From: Phallus indusiatus
Lineage: Eukaryota; Basidiomycota; Agaricomycetes; Phallales; Phallaceae
DNA: 46,846 nt
Direction of reading: 5' to 3'
Assembly (NCBI GenBank): GCA_027605045.1
Contig: JAQFWX010000197.1
Span: 1 to 46,846, forward strand
Shown here: positions 21,150 through 31,499 of the stretch, piece after piece
Position numbering within the stretch: the first letter of the stretch is position 1
Layout of the letters: each line of letters starts with the position of its first letter
The notes under the pieces: model-generated
The model's database searches: none
Told to the model about the DNA's origin: nothing
The model's input: only the letters and a program-made list of their open reading frames with translations
Made by a program: the position numbers and the translations under genes

Positions 21150-23663
21150 ATGGATGGTCGCGACACGACTCTTTCAGTGCTTGACTGGAGCGAAGAGGCT
21201 GTTTTACACTGGCTAGCTAGTATAGGTTTCCCCCAGTATGAGCAACAATTCAGAGGTAAGGTTTATTTCAGTCGACTCTCGTTACTTCACTAGGCTTTCA
21301 CTCTCCCAATAGCGCACAATATCTCCGGGGATGTGTTGACAAGTCTCGATCAAGAATCACTGAAAGAAGTTGGCGTGCAAACTATAGGCCAAAGACTTGC
21401 CATCTTGAAAGCTGTCTACTACCTCAAACTCTCTTGCAATGTTCCCATAGATCCCGATCATTACGTGCCTCCATGTGGGTTTCTTTGTGGAATTCCTCCA
21501 TTTAATTCGGATCTTTTGAAGCAATTTATTAGCCGAAATAGAAGACGATCATGATGGTGTTACTCTAGAAAGTTTACACGAAGTCGTAAAAGATCAAGGT
21601 GAATTTCCTTCCCTGTCCTCGCCTTCCACACCTTAAAAAGATTCTACAATCCACAGCCGAACGCCTGCGACAACTTGAGTACCAAAATAAGTTACTTCAG
21701 TGTGATCTTCAAGTATGCTTGGATGAATTAGGTAGTAACGCCAAAGCGATTGCTGCACAGGCTCGGGTAGGTGTTCTAGATTGGTATGATCAAGTGAGGG
21801 ATATATGTTGACCTCTTCCCATAGTCACAGGTTGAAGAAGTTCCGTTAAACCGGAAAAGCTCGTTCAGATGGGCAAATTATGCAACCCCCGCTCGTTCGC
21901 CGACTCGAATCCCTGTAGAATCAGAGGTCATTGAATCGCCCAAAGTTTCTCCCTCCGCCCCTGAGCACGATATTCCACCAAATGTTCGCCAAATCATTGA
22001 CTCTTTATTATTTCTTGCTAAGTTTTTTCATAGTCACCTCCCACTCTTAAACCTTCCCGAGAAGCTCCTGTGCTTCCAGACCGTGTTCCATCTCGCCAGC
22101 CACATCCTCCGCCAACCCCTAATTCTTTCTCCAACGGTCATTCTCCCAATAACAGTGCTTCCAGCACGTTACTACCATCAAGTGCTACATCAGCGTCGAA
22201 GCCGTCAAGATCAGAAAGTAGCGAAGGGTTGAAGGACGGACTCAAAAGTTTCAAAGTTAGCCTGGAAGACCCGGCTTGGAAGGTCCTACCCGCGGCTTTA
22301 AAGAAATACAAGATCAATAATGATGATTGGCAAAATTACGCTATGTTTATTTGCTATGGGAATACAGGTAGCTATCAAAAGACACACGAATCGTTTGAGG
22401 TACTGACAATGTCGAGAACGATGTCTCAGTTACGACGAAAAACCTCTCCTTCTTTTCCAACGTTTGAAGGATGAAGAAGAATCCTGTTTTTATGCTAAAA
22501 CATATTCGTGATATCCGATCCCCCATTGTCTTGGCACAACAAAAACAAGCTGCTCGCCAGATGGCAAAGGCTAGCGAAGCAGCCTCCTCCGCTTCAACAC
22601 TGACGCCAACGGCTACTAGAAACGCACCAAAGTCTCAGCGAATATCTGCCCTAACGAGACAACAATCCCTGCGTACGACAACCGGGCGTGACACCCCTCA
22701 AACAGCAGCACGGTTGCAGCATCTTCTGCTTGGCCAGGTTCGGACACGTTACCACCATCAACGGACCATAAACCGGAAGATAGGACGTCTCCTGGAGATG
22801 AAGAGGGAACTCTAGTCAATAGGGACGCGGGCCCACCCTCTAGAGAGATATCATATGCTGTCGCAATTTACCCGTATATGGCGGAGCAGGAAGACGAATT
22901 TGACGTAGTAGTGTGAGTTATTTCCATCATCAGTTCAAACTTCACCTTAGTTATTGCTTTCCAGCGGAGACACCTTCCTCATTTTCGAGCGCGCTCGCGG
23001 CTGGTGGGTCGTTCAACGAGATCCGACCGGTTTAGGTATCGTAGAAAATGATCCTGCTAAGCAAGGTTGGGTCCCCGCTGGATGCCTCCTAGAGACTAGT
23101 GTTCCAGTCGCATCAGCAATTGCTGAAGCAACTGGCGGTAATACCACTGCCGACGGTAAACCCATTCTACCTTTGAGCATCATTTCAACCAGTTTCCCCG
23201 GGATTGCATTGATGGATTATACCAAGAAAGGAGATGAAGAATTAGACCTTAAAAAGGATGATATTCTGAAAGTATTCAAGCGATATAACCATTGGTCATA
23301 TGTAAGTTTGTGCTTTTGAGCGATTTTGAACCTTTTATAATGCTCAATTTTTCAGGCTGTCAAAGAAGAAGGCGGTGCAAGAGGCTGGGTTCCGGTACGC
23401 AACCTTCTCTTTTTGCTTTTTTTATTTCAACTAAAATATAAACTGAACAGTCATGGTTCATTGGAAAAGCTGGGGCTGGGACTCCTTCCACTCCGAATTA
23501 TAATCCGCCGGCTTCAGGCACGCAAAGTGTGCAGATGTCAACACCAATGCTCGAACCCGATATCCGTTACGCCTCTGATGGTGGATTACATTCTTCTGAT
23601 TCAATCTCTCCTATCTCGCCTGGTTTTCCGCCTGCCGCAACTCCTCGACCCACAATCGTATAA
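21150..23663 (+). CDS. STE50: Ste50/Ubc2-type adaptor: SAM, RA and two SH3 domains
   Basis: Scaffold of the pheromone/MAPK pathway that links Ste11-type MAPKKKs to small GTPases. The two C-terminal SH3 domains are typical of basidiomycetes, as in Ustilago Ubc2. The ATG at 21150 (MDGRDTTLSVLDW) is chosen because the SAM domain starts right after it; an upstream in-frame ATG lies at 21111. SAM: AVLHWLASIGFPQYEQQF, ISGDVLTSLDQESLKEVG and QRLAILKAVYYLKL. A coiled coil follows (ERLRQLEYQNKLL), then a Pro/Ser-rich linker. RA domain: AWKVLPAALKKYKIN, WQNYAMFICYGNT, SYDEKPLLLFQRLKD and NPVFMLKHIRDIRSPI. SH3-1: AVAIYPYMAEQEDEFDV, FERARGWWVVQRD and GWVPAGCLLE. SH3-2: ALMDYTKKGDEELDLKKDD and GWVPSWFIGK. 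The stop is at 23661-23663. Two small deletions break the frame: near 22472 in the RA domain and in the C run 22694-22697 in the linker. Confidence 0.85.
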
Positions 23664-24143
23664 TGACAGAGAGAGACCGATCGACCTCTTGTTATTGTTG
23701 TCCTATTGTCTCCTTCATGGCGGAATTCCTGTTTTCACCCGGACACCGAAACTGCCTTCTATTAATCTCGCCGTATGTTTTCAAATGTCTTATTCTATCT
23801 CATTTCCGTATATATAGCCGAATTGTTTTGTTTTCTTTGTTGATGTGTCTGTTTTGTTCCTGTCTGATTATCTCTCAACTGGCTGCATCCATTCAAGCTC
23901 TTGACAGTTTTTTTATCTACGGTATCCTTGCATCGTGTCTCGCTTACTTTTTATTATTTTTTTTTCACTGACCGCTACACTGCTGTAACCCACCTGAATA
24001 CATTATGAAATGTTTGACAGTTAAATGAAGTAACAGCCAAAATGCTTTATTGTTGTTCATTGATAAAATACAAGCATACAAGTGATGATGGAAAAGAATT
24101 TAAAAAAAGGATTTGGTAATCCATCTGCTGTTCCAGATTTGTA
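23664..24143. other. Intergenic between convergent genes
   Basis: T-rich 3' flank of the Ste50/Ubc2 gene meeting the 3' flank of the DnaJ gene. Open frames here are hydrophobic artefacts of poly-T stretches. Confidence 0.6.
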
Positions 24144-25441
24144 TTAAGGGCGATTCCACCAATGTTTCTTGGCACGGTCTGGGAAATCGTAGTCATATTC
24201 CCAAACACTATCTTTGAGTACGAGCAAACAACTTACTCTCTGCTTGTGTACCATTATCGGATTGTGGGGGTGGAATGTAACCATTGTTTTCTTGCGGCTG
24301 TGGAGGCGGAAGTTGTCTCACGTGTGGAGCATCTGGAATATAACCACCACCACTAGGTTGTTCTATGCCATTAATGGTATACGTCTCTCGGCCATCATGA
24401 TAAATCCTTCTGACATGCTCGTTACCCTAATGCAGTGTAAATGAATTGTATTTGACAGGCAATCAGAGAAAAAGGAACTGACTTGGTCGTCGATTTTTGT
24501 CTGAACAGTTTCTGTAACGCCATTTATCATGCGAGCAGACGTGCTCTCAGAAACCCATCGGTTTCCATTTGCTCCAGGACTTGTAAAACCTCTTGAAGAA
24601 CTTTGGTAAGAATAAACCCGCGTGTTGGAGTTGCCTGGTAAATTAGGCAACATATTGACAGATCCGGACGGTCGGAAACCAAACGGATCGCCAAAAGAGG
24701 GGACTGGGTTATAAATGCGGAATCAAAAAGACTGGGTCTATTGAAGTGGGAAGGGAATGATGGAAATCCGCCGTTGAAAGGGTCATGATTGAAATCGGCG
24801 AAAAATGAATTGAACAATTCGAAGGGGTCTCTAAAAGCAAAACGCGGTGAATGAGCCGGGAACGGCGAGCGAAAGAAGGGATGGTTGAAAGGATCCTGAG
24901 GGAACGTTTGTGGAATGTTGTGATATGGTTGATGAAAACCGGTGGGTTTACTGGCTGGTATTTCTTCGGGTGGCGGCCAAGTACCGTAGAGATCATAAAG
25001 CTGTTAACAAGTCAAGTTCGTGCATCAAGCCACCACTGAGGCGAACACTTACCCTTCGCTTACTGGAATCACTCAAAACTAGCAGTGGAACGATTAGTAT
25101 ATACTTCACATTTTCAATTACCCTAGCTAGGATTGCATACTCGTAGGCATTATTTACTACAGCGGGTAAATTAGCAGCATTCCCGCGGCTATATGAACAA
25201 ACTTGATCGAACCTCTTCTAAACTGTTCCTCTGCAAATACTTTGTCATCAGCTGTGGCTCCTTGAGGAAGTCGATCAGGGTGAGTCTGAAGCGCTCGCTT
25301 CTTGTAGGCTTTGCGGACTAGAAGGAGAAAGAGGAAATGCATTTAGAATATACATTCGAAATAAACATTTCAATACGCACCATCCTCGGGTGAAGAATCC
25401 GCGTTTATCCCTAAGATACTGTAGAAATTGTCTGAAGACAT
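24144..25441 (-). CDS. J-domain (DnaJ/Hsp40) co-chaperone, DNAJB6-like layout
   Basis: Hsp70 co-chaperone with an N-terminal J domain. The start ATG at 25441 gives MSSDNFYSILGINADSSPED. After a GTGCGT intron the second exon has VRKAYKKRALQTHPDRLP, with the catalytic HPD, and FAEEQFRR. Short exons add NNAYE and LSDSSKRR. The long third part is Phe/Gly/Pro-rich (LYDLYGTWPPPEEIP, RDPFELFNSFFADF, FGDPFGFRPSGS), a G/F-like linker. It is followed by RVYSYQSSSRGF, HVRRIYHDGRETYTING, a Pro/Gln-rich stretch and the last exon ending KKHWWNRP. There is no zinc-finger repeat, so it is a type II/III J-protein. One base is missing in the A run 24712-24714 (plus), and the splice near 25110 needs up to two more. 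Confidence 0.8.
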
Positions 25442-25574
25442 GTAGAAGAATGCGATGGAAAGTTGCAAGGGGATATCACGCGCGTGACACGCACGCTTGA
25501 TGCGTTACATGCCGAAGAATGCCGAAAAACGGCATTAACTCTCTCAACTATGGACCTACCAAAACAATGATAAT
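25442..25574. promoter_or_regulatory. Divergent promoter, DnaJ and F-box genes
   Basis: A 133-bp gap between two divergent starts. It contains a perfect 12-bp palindrome, TCACGCGCGTGA, at 25476-25487, with ACGCG cores like those bound by fungal MBF-type factors. A related block occurs at the outer end of the other inverted-repeat arm (about 42980-43003). The role as a binding site is inference. Confidence 0.35.
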
Positions 25575-27668
25575 ATGGGTCAACACGCCTCGACTAACTT
25601 ATCCATGATCCACCGTGTCCTACACATTCCAGAAATCCTCAGTTTAATTTTCAAGTTCTCGGATGATTTCGTGCTCAGAAATGCAGCTTTGGTTTGCAAA
25701 CATTGGATGGACCCAGCCCTAGACCAATTGTGGAGATCTGTTACAGCCTTGGCTTTATTCCAATTGTTGGCACCGATGCGTCTTATTGACACTCATCCTG
25801 ATGAGCCGCTTGTGGGTATTGTTACTATCAAAATTAAAGTTCTAATCTCTTATTCCTCATTCTCAAGTGGATATTCTCCTCGTACATTGCCCCCTCTGCT
25901 TGGTCGCGTTTCGACTTTTATGCCAATCGTATCCGGGAGCTAGCCATCGAGGATGATGACCATCGATTGGATCATTCTCTATTCACAGAATTCTCTCGCT
26001 CTCGCCCTCGTATGATTGTTCTCCCTCGTCTGCAGCGTCTCATTTCTTCGACCTCTTGCTTGATACATACCACTACTTTCATGCATTCCGGCGTAAAGTC
26101 TTTGTCAATTAGACTCGACGGTCCGTTCCTAGCAGGCGAAGGTTTCAAAGAAGCCAAGGCATATTTAGTGGAGGTTTCCGCTAGGCTTCCTCATTTGACA
26201 TCTCTTGACATCAATGCTTCATTTTCTGTTGTTCGCGTTGAGCGGGAATTGATCGAGCTGCTACGCGGACTATCTAGCCTGGAGAAGCTCGTTTTACCTC
26301 GTTATTGGATTACGAATTCTATATTGACTGCTATCGAAAAACTACCTGGCTTACGAGTCATTGAGTGGGAATACGGCTCCAACGGAGAAGGAGACGTCGA
26401 GGATATCACAAACCTCAAATATATTCCCTCTCTCGATTCTTTTCCTTCTTTGGTCGACTTTAACATCGAAGCGGATATATCGCCAGTGATGGAAATCTTA
26501 GGAGTACCATCATTTGCAAGTCACCTTGATATGATATACGTCCGCTCCCTAAACCAAGTGTCCCCAAGCGAGCTGCACGATCTCCTGGTTGTCTGCAGAA
26601 TGAACTGTTCTTCCTTAAGTCAGCTCAGATTAGAACTTTTCCCCAACGAACCACCTGTGGGAGAAAGTTCCTCAGAGAATGTCACCATCGAGACATTGTC
26701 ACCTGTGCTTTCGTACAAGAACCTCACTCATTTCTCACTTCAATATGTTTATGCGGTGTCGCTCACGGACGACGACATTGAGAGCATAGCGCGTGGTTGT
26801 CCAGCTCTGATCTTTTTCCATCTTGCCAAAGACTATTGGTCGCCTGGGGATACAAGATTGACACTGAGGGCATTAATTCCTCTGGCAAAGTATTGTCATG
26901 ATCTGGAAGAATTGGGACTTTGTCTCAATGCTAATGTTATTCCCGAGATTTCTGACCTCACTCCATCTTTTAAACGGATTCGTTCAATCGACTTTGGAAA
27001 TTCGCCCATTGACTCTAACAGAGTTGATAAGATTGCTCTATTCCTGAGCTATGTTTGTGTCAGGGAGACAGTCCAACCTCATCTTTGCACTGTCGCTATA
27101 TCGTCAGGAGTGGGCTGGGATCAGATATATTTCCGCGTTTTGGAATATTCGTATGACGCATTGCTAGAAAGATCCCAACATTGGTCTGACGTTAACCAAC
27201 GGCTTGGTATGCTGTTAGCTTTGCGTGTCGAGGAGCGGATGCGAACGAGACGTCTGGAAGTCGAACTGGAAAAGTTGAGAGCCAAGGAGCAGAGACAACA
27301 GAGACATTGGTCACCGTTTACACGACGAGATCGGCGTGCACAGAAATTACTATAATTTTTTTGGTCCGTGATTCATTTATTGGTCTTCCTCTTGTCGAGT
27401 ATTTGTACTTGTTTGTTTTTGTATAACTTTCCTACCATTTGTAGACGTTTTTTTTTGAAGTACTACTATTATACAATCGAACTAACAGTCTAACGAATTC
27501 CTCGAAAAAAAACCGATCATTTCAAACGAGAAACGAAATCGCCGGGTCTCAACACTGTTGTCCTTGTGCCGAGAGATCAGGAAAAATTAGCTCCAATTAG
27601 CTCCACTGTCGGTAACCAATACAGCCATTCCAGGCGTCTTTCGTTGGAGCTCCTAAAGTTACGCAAAA
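25473..27668 (+). repeat. Inverted repeat, left arm
   Basis: Reverse-complement match to 41205-43003 plus 38372-38700. It covers the palindromic promoter block, the F-box gene and about 300 bp of 3' flank, ending just past the CAGGCGTCTTTCGTTGGAGC block. Identity is high by eye, with scattered substitutions and small indels. Confidence 0.8.
25575..27355 (+). CDS. F-box/leucine-rich-repeat-like protein, intact copy
   Basis: Probable SCF ubiquitin-ligase substrate receptor, 574 residues in two exons. Exon 1 is 25575-25811 and contains the F-box (HRVLHIPEILSLIFKFS, AALVCKHWMDPALDQLWRSV). A GTGGGT intron joins to exon 2 (25868-27355, WIFSSYIAPSAWSRF), which is one open frame to the stop. Exon 2 encodes irregular leucine-rich segments (LPHLTSLDINASF, LSSLEKLVLPRYWI, YKNLTHFSLQYVY, CPALIFFHLAKDYW, CHDLEELGLCLNANV) typical of basidiomycete F-box families. 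It ends in a charged helix (ALRVEERMRTRRLEVELEKL). The alternative start at MIHRVLH (25605) would drop ten residues. A second, damaged copy lies inverted at 41205-42903. The substrate is unknown. Confidence 0.85.
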
Positions 27669-28190
27669 TTCATCCGAAAGTATTGAACATGTTCGGTGAC
27701 TAATCGGACGTTATAAGTGGAAAGTCAATAAACCAATATTTCACGAAACTTTCCACAGCTTTCGCTAGGACCTGGACGAGCAAGGCGTGGGTGGATTGAC
27801 ACGAAATGTCACGCGTCTTTACTTTGTGACATTGCTTCGCGCACTCGATTTAAGTTATCGCCAGGGTCGACTCGGATCTGCTAGTGAGTATTGGTACAAC
27901 AAAAGTCTGCTTTTGGGGCTAATCTGCGACCATTTCCTTTATTGAGAGTCGACGATTCATGTTTTACAAGCTATCCATAAATCATATGAAGACTATATCC
28001 CCGGATTCCGGAAGAACATCGCGATCTCAGAAAAAGTACTTCTTTACAGCAGTGAAGGTGAGTTCTCGGTTTCTTTGCCCCATCCTTCTTTTGAAACATG
28101 TTCTTTCTTCGGATGAATCGCCATCGTCTGAATCTTAGTTGCTTTAGGACTGAAAGAGTTTTCCAGATATGTTGTACATGACGAACTGCG
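27669..28190. other. Intergenic, upstream of AA9 gene
   Basis: No supported gene; outside the inverted repeat and presumably the regulatory region of the AA9 gene. Confidence 0.5.
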
Positions 28191-28198
28191 TATAAAAA
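28191..28198 (+). promoter_or_regulatory. TATA box of the AA9 gene
   Basis: TATAAAAA, 65-72 bp upstream of the ATG at 28263. Confidence 0.6.
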
Positions 28199-28262
28199 GC
28201 CTGACAGTCAAGCCCTTCTTTGTACATCCCAAGACAGCTTTCGAGTCCTCTCTCTTGTTCAA

Positions 28263-29445
28263 ATGTTTACAAAGGCCTTTGTCGCGCTTACCTCGATTGC
28301 CTGCGCTGCAGCACACGGAGGTGTTCTCTCCTACAACATTGCTGGGACTGAATATAAAGGGTTAGGAAGAATCCAACTCTTCTCAATACATCTACTGATT
28401 TTCAATCATTTAGGTTTGTTGCGTACAATACACCAACTGGTCAATCAACAATCCAACGTCAGTGGGCCACCTACAATCCAATAACCGACGTGGACGGTTC
28501 GTAATTAAAGTTATCCTTATTGTCTTCACTCATGACATGAATCTAATTCTGAAAAGACCCAAATCTGGCATGCAATGATCCTGGAACAACTACCGATCCC
28601 CAATTGACCGCTACTGTAGCAGCGGGCTCTAGCGTTATCGCGTACTGGAACAACCCTTGGCCACACACGTATGTTGTTCTCTATTTTAAGTGGTCTCCTA
28701 TTCATTTTTCTTCTCAGCATTGGTCCTGTCATGGTTTACATGGTAATGTTTTAAAAGAACCTTCATCTGATGAAAGAGTATTCAGCTCGGCTTGTATTGG
28801 TTATCAGGCTAATTGCAATGGTGATTGCACGGATGCCACACCTTCAAACCTCGACTGGTTCAAAATCAACGAAGTTGGCCTGGTTTCGGGAACTATTGGA
28901 GATGGTGCTTAGCTCTCTCTTTCTCTTTGGCCTACCTGGTATTCAAAAGACATATTCTAGGAACGTGGGGTATGGGTGAACTCGTTAATGACAACTCATC
29001 TTGGACCGTTACGCTACCCTCGGAACTGCCGAATGGCAACTACATGCTCAGACATGAACTGCGTACGTTCTATGATCCCAGATTTCTCGTTCGATGACCA
29101 AGGCTTTCTTTTTTATAGTTGCAATTCATACATCCAATCAACCTCAATTTTATCCTGTAAGCCGTTCCTAAAGCGTTCAGTCAGCTCTTCCCTTAAATCC
29201 AACGATTTATTTCAGGAATGCGCTCAACTGACCATTACAAATGGCGGAAGTGGCAGTCCGGGACCGACCGTAAAGTTCCCCGGGGATACAGTGCGACCGA
29301 TCCAAGGTAAACAGCGTGGTTTCCCTTATTTTTTCGTCAAGAAATAACCAACCTATCAACAGCATCGACATCGACGTATACTCAAGGTAACGCGGACAAC
29401 TCCACGTACCCGATTCCGGGACCTGCAGTGTGGCCAGCATCGTGA
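28263..29445 (+). CDS. AA9 lytic polysaccharide monooxygenase
   Basis: Secreted copper enzyme that oxidatively cleaves cellulose. MFTKAFVALTSIACAAA is the signal peptide, and cleavage exposes the N-terminal His of HGGVLSYNIAG, the first half of the copper histidine brace. Small exons follow: FVAYNTPTGQS, NDPGTTTDPQLTATVAAGS and NPWPHT joined to IGPVMVYM (second brace His). Then ANCNGDCTDATPSNLDWFK, TWGMGELVNDNSSW and LPNGNYMLRHELLAIH, then QPQFYPECAQLTITNGG with the axial Tyr. The C-terminus reads YPIPGPAVW and stops at 29443-29445. There is no CBM1. Eight or so introns of 50-70 nt all splice in phase. Two deletions disturb the last part: the G run 29282-29285 before YSATDP, and about 29382 before NADNSTYP. 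With normal frame the length is that of an ordinary AA9. Confidence 0.9.
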
Positions 29446-29757
29446 AAAGAAGTTGTAGTCTCATCGATATCATGCAGATAATATTATGAATATGAACCGT
29501 GAATTGTAAATAACCGATATTATTCTGAGAATCACATGAATTCAACTTCGTTATATGACTGTGCTTGAAAATCAGGCCGCCATCGCGCATCGACGACACC
29601 GGAAGATTTGTAAAACCCCAACGTTAAACTAAGAACACAAGATATGTTATTGAAGAACAAATTCAAAGTCACTAGTCAATATTCAATATTCAAATAGTGA
29701 GTACTACTGAACTGGGCTGATTCCAACTCCGACAAAGGAATTTGGCTCTCAACATTA
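29446..29757. other. Intergenic, AA9 3' flank
   Basis: AT-rich; no supported gene. Confidence 0.5.
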
Positions 29758-30765
29758 ATGTCCACGGTGACATTCGGAACGGATTCTGATGTAGTGTCGA
29801 CGGAAAACGTGCACAAGCATCAGCTTTCGAATTCCTGTATGTCACCTTCACTTCTTCTATGCAGATCGTAAACTAGTGGCTGACAGATAAGCTAGACAAT
29901 CATTTCCCTTTACCGTTATGGGAACCAGAACGGCCAATCCTTTCTTTGCGCGACAGCCTCATTCGCCTCTCTCGTAGGCTGATAATCCCTTTCTCAAATC
30001 CCGAGGATTAAAACAATATCCACGGACAAACAGCGCTGCAGTTTTTAGAATTGGACCAGAGTTGGGCATGAAATTAGATTGTTGGGGTCAGTTCTCCGAA
30101 GCGAATACTTTGCAATTCGTACGCGAAAGGACGACAATACCGGTTCCATCGTTTTGGATGCTTGGAAACTACGTGGCGTCAGTGTTCTCTTGATGGAATG
30201 GATTCCGGACTGCCAGCCTTTGAAAAACGCGTGGGACTGCTTGACTGATCTGCAAAAGGAAGTCATCGCTACGACTACGAGAGGATACGTCGAGCAAATG
30301 CGAGCTATTGCTCCCCCAACGAACGTACTTATCTCGGCGATTGATAATGGTCGCCTTTTCCATGACGCCGTTATGAGTCGGCCCTGTGGTCCTTTCTTCT
30401 CCGAGAAAGATTTCAACGATTTTCTCGTGTCTCGCGTTGAGCCACTCGCAACTGTCCCAAGCGCACGAGAGCAGTTAGACATGATCCACCGTCATTTACG
30501 GACGGATCATCGAATATTTCTTACGCATGGCGATCTCAACGCGAAAAACATCCTTGTGAACAAGGCGGGACAGGTGGTTGCCATTGTGGATTGGCGGATG
30601 TCGGGATGGATGCCTGAGTATTGGGAGTACGTGACATGTGCGGACGGCGGGTTTGAGATTCAAGAATGGCCACGTTACGCCAAGTTATTAACATATCCGG
30701 ATGACCTGCAACTGGAAGTACACGATATGTTTTTGAAACTGCATGGAGTAGGGCCGTGGTGCTGA
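29758..30765 (+). CDS. APH-fold (aminoglycoside phosphotransferase-like) small-molecule kinase
   Basis: Protein-kinase-like fold of the APH/choline-kinase superfamily, greatly expanded in Agaricomycetes; substrates are mostly unknown. Exon 1 starts at the ATG at 29758 (MSTVTFGTDSDVV). A 66-nt GTATGT intron joins to LDNHFPLPLWEPERPILSLR. Next comes AAVFRIGPELGMKLDCWGQF, whose Lys is the expected ATP-contacting residue, and EANTLQFVRERTTIPVP. The long ORF then has LRGVSVLLMEWIPDCQPL (hinge), the catalytic loop FLTHGDLNAKNILV (H-G-D-x-x-x-x-N) and the metal-binding VAIVDWRMSGWMPEYWEY. One base is missing at the C pair 30146-30147 between VP and VLDAW, and another probably near 29998. All catalytic motifs are otherwise present. 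Confidence 0.8.
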
Positions 30766-31025
30766 AGCATTATTGATAATTTAGGAGTATCTTTATTGTC
30801 CGTCCGTCATCTTTCTTCTGTAAATGCTATCATTATATTTTTGTAAAAACTAGTGCTATTAAATTGGAACGATTACATGAACACGAACAATATACCAATA
30901 TCACTATATCGTTATACAGGTGAATTAACTACAGTGCTTTTTCGGAAAAAAAAAAGAATGGAATGCCCTAGTCACTAAACGGTGCGATCGAGTTCGTCAA
31001 CGTTTAGATATACATAACCCATTTG

Positions 31026-31487
31026 CTAGAACTCACAGGTTTCTAGCGACCACAGTTCATTCTTACACGCCTCCAGTTTTGACAGAAGGTCTTCATGACT
31101 ATAACTCTGGATTTTAAACTCGGCTTCTCGCAGTTGGTCCAGCACATCTATGATCCAGTTTTGACAATTCCATTGAAAGTCGCCATGGATGATGGGGACA
31201 ATCGATAAGAGTTGTTTGAATTCGTTGCGACGCCTGTTGGGGATATATCCAACTTCGACCATGCCCATAAAAGTGGATGATTTGAACGGTTTGATATGTC
31301 TGTCTGGTGCTTGATACGCATACGTCGACGTTGAGCCTTGGATCTGATACGCCTTTCCAGTTGAGTTGTTCTTCATCAATATCAACGCCCAATGACGAGC
31401 GCCCTGGAGCCTTTCGTGACCATAATGAGCGACGTATAATTTTCTTCCAGAGGAAGAAGATAAATTTAATATTTCGGAATAATACAT
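31026..31487 (-). CDS. Uncharacterised fungal protein with H/C motif pair (DUF-like)
   Basis: Single-exon frame of 153 residues from the ATG at 31487 (MYYSEILN); an in-frame ATG at 31685 would add a hydrophobic extension. It has RKLYVAHYGHERLQGARHWA, LILMKNN, KAYQIQGSTSTYAYQ, FMGMVEVGYIPN, LLSIVPIIHGDF, WNCQNWIIDVLDQL and a charged tail. A stretch with His in R-H-W-A-L-I-L and Cys in W-N-C-Q-N-W recurs in a family of small unannotated Agaricomycete proteins. The arrangement recalls a permuted papain-like fold, but that is inference. The 5' flank from about 31500 upward is part of the tandem duplication with the MFS gene, whereas the coding part is not duplicated. Confidence 0.55.
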   Translation of the reverse strand: MYYSEILNLSSSSGRKLYVAHYGHERLQGARHWALILMKNNSTGKAYQIQGSTSTYAYQAPDRHIKPFKSSTFMGMVEVGYIPNRRRNEFKQLLSIVPIIHGDFQWNCQNWIIDVLDQLREAEFKIQSYSHEDLLSKLEACKNELWSLETCEF

Positions 31488-31499
31488 GATGAGGGAATA

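Noticed and set aside
22360..22430. Frame break in the RA domain after CYGNT
   Set aside because: Explained by a normal GTAGCT intron rejoining at ERCLSYDEKP; the real break is further on, near 22472.
23820..23971. Hydrophobic open frame after the Ste50/Ubc2 stop
   Set aside because: Poly-T 3' flank; no start context or conserved residues.
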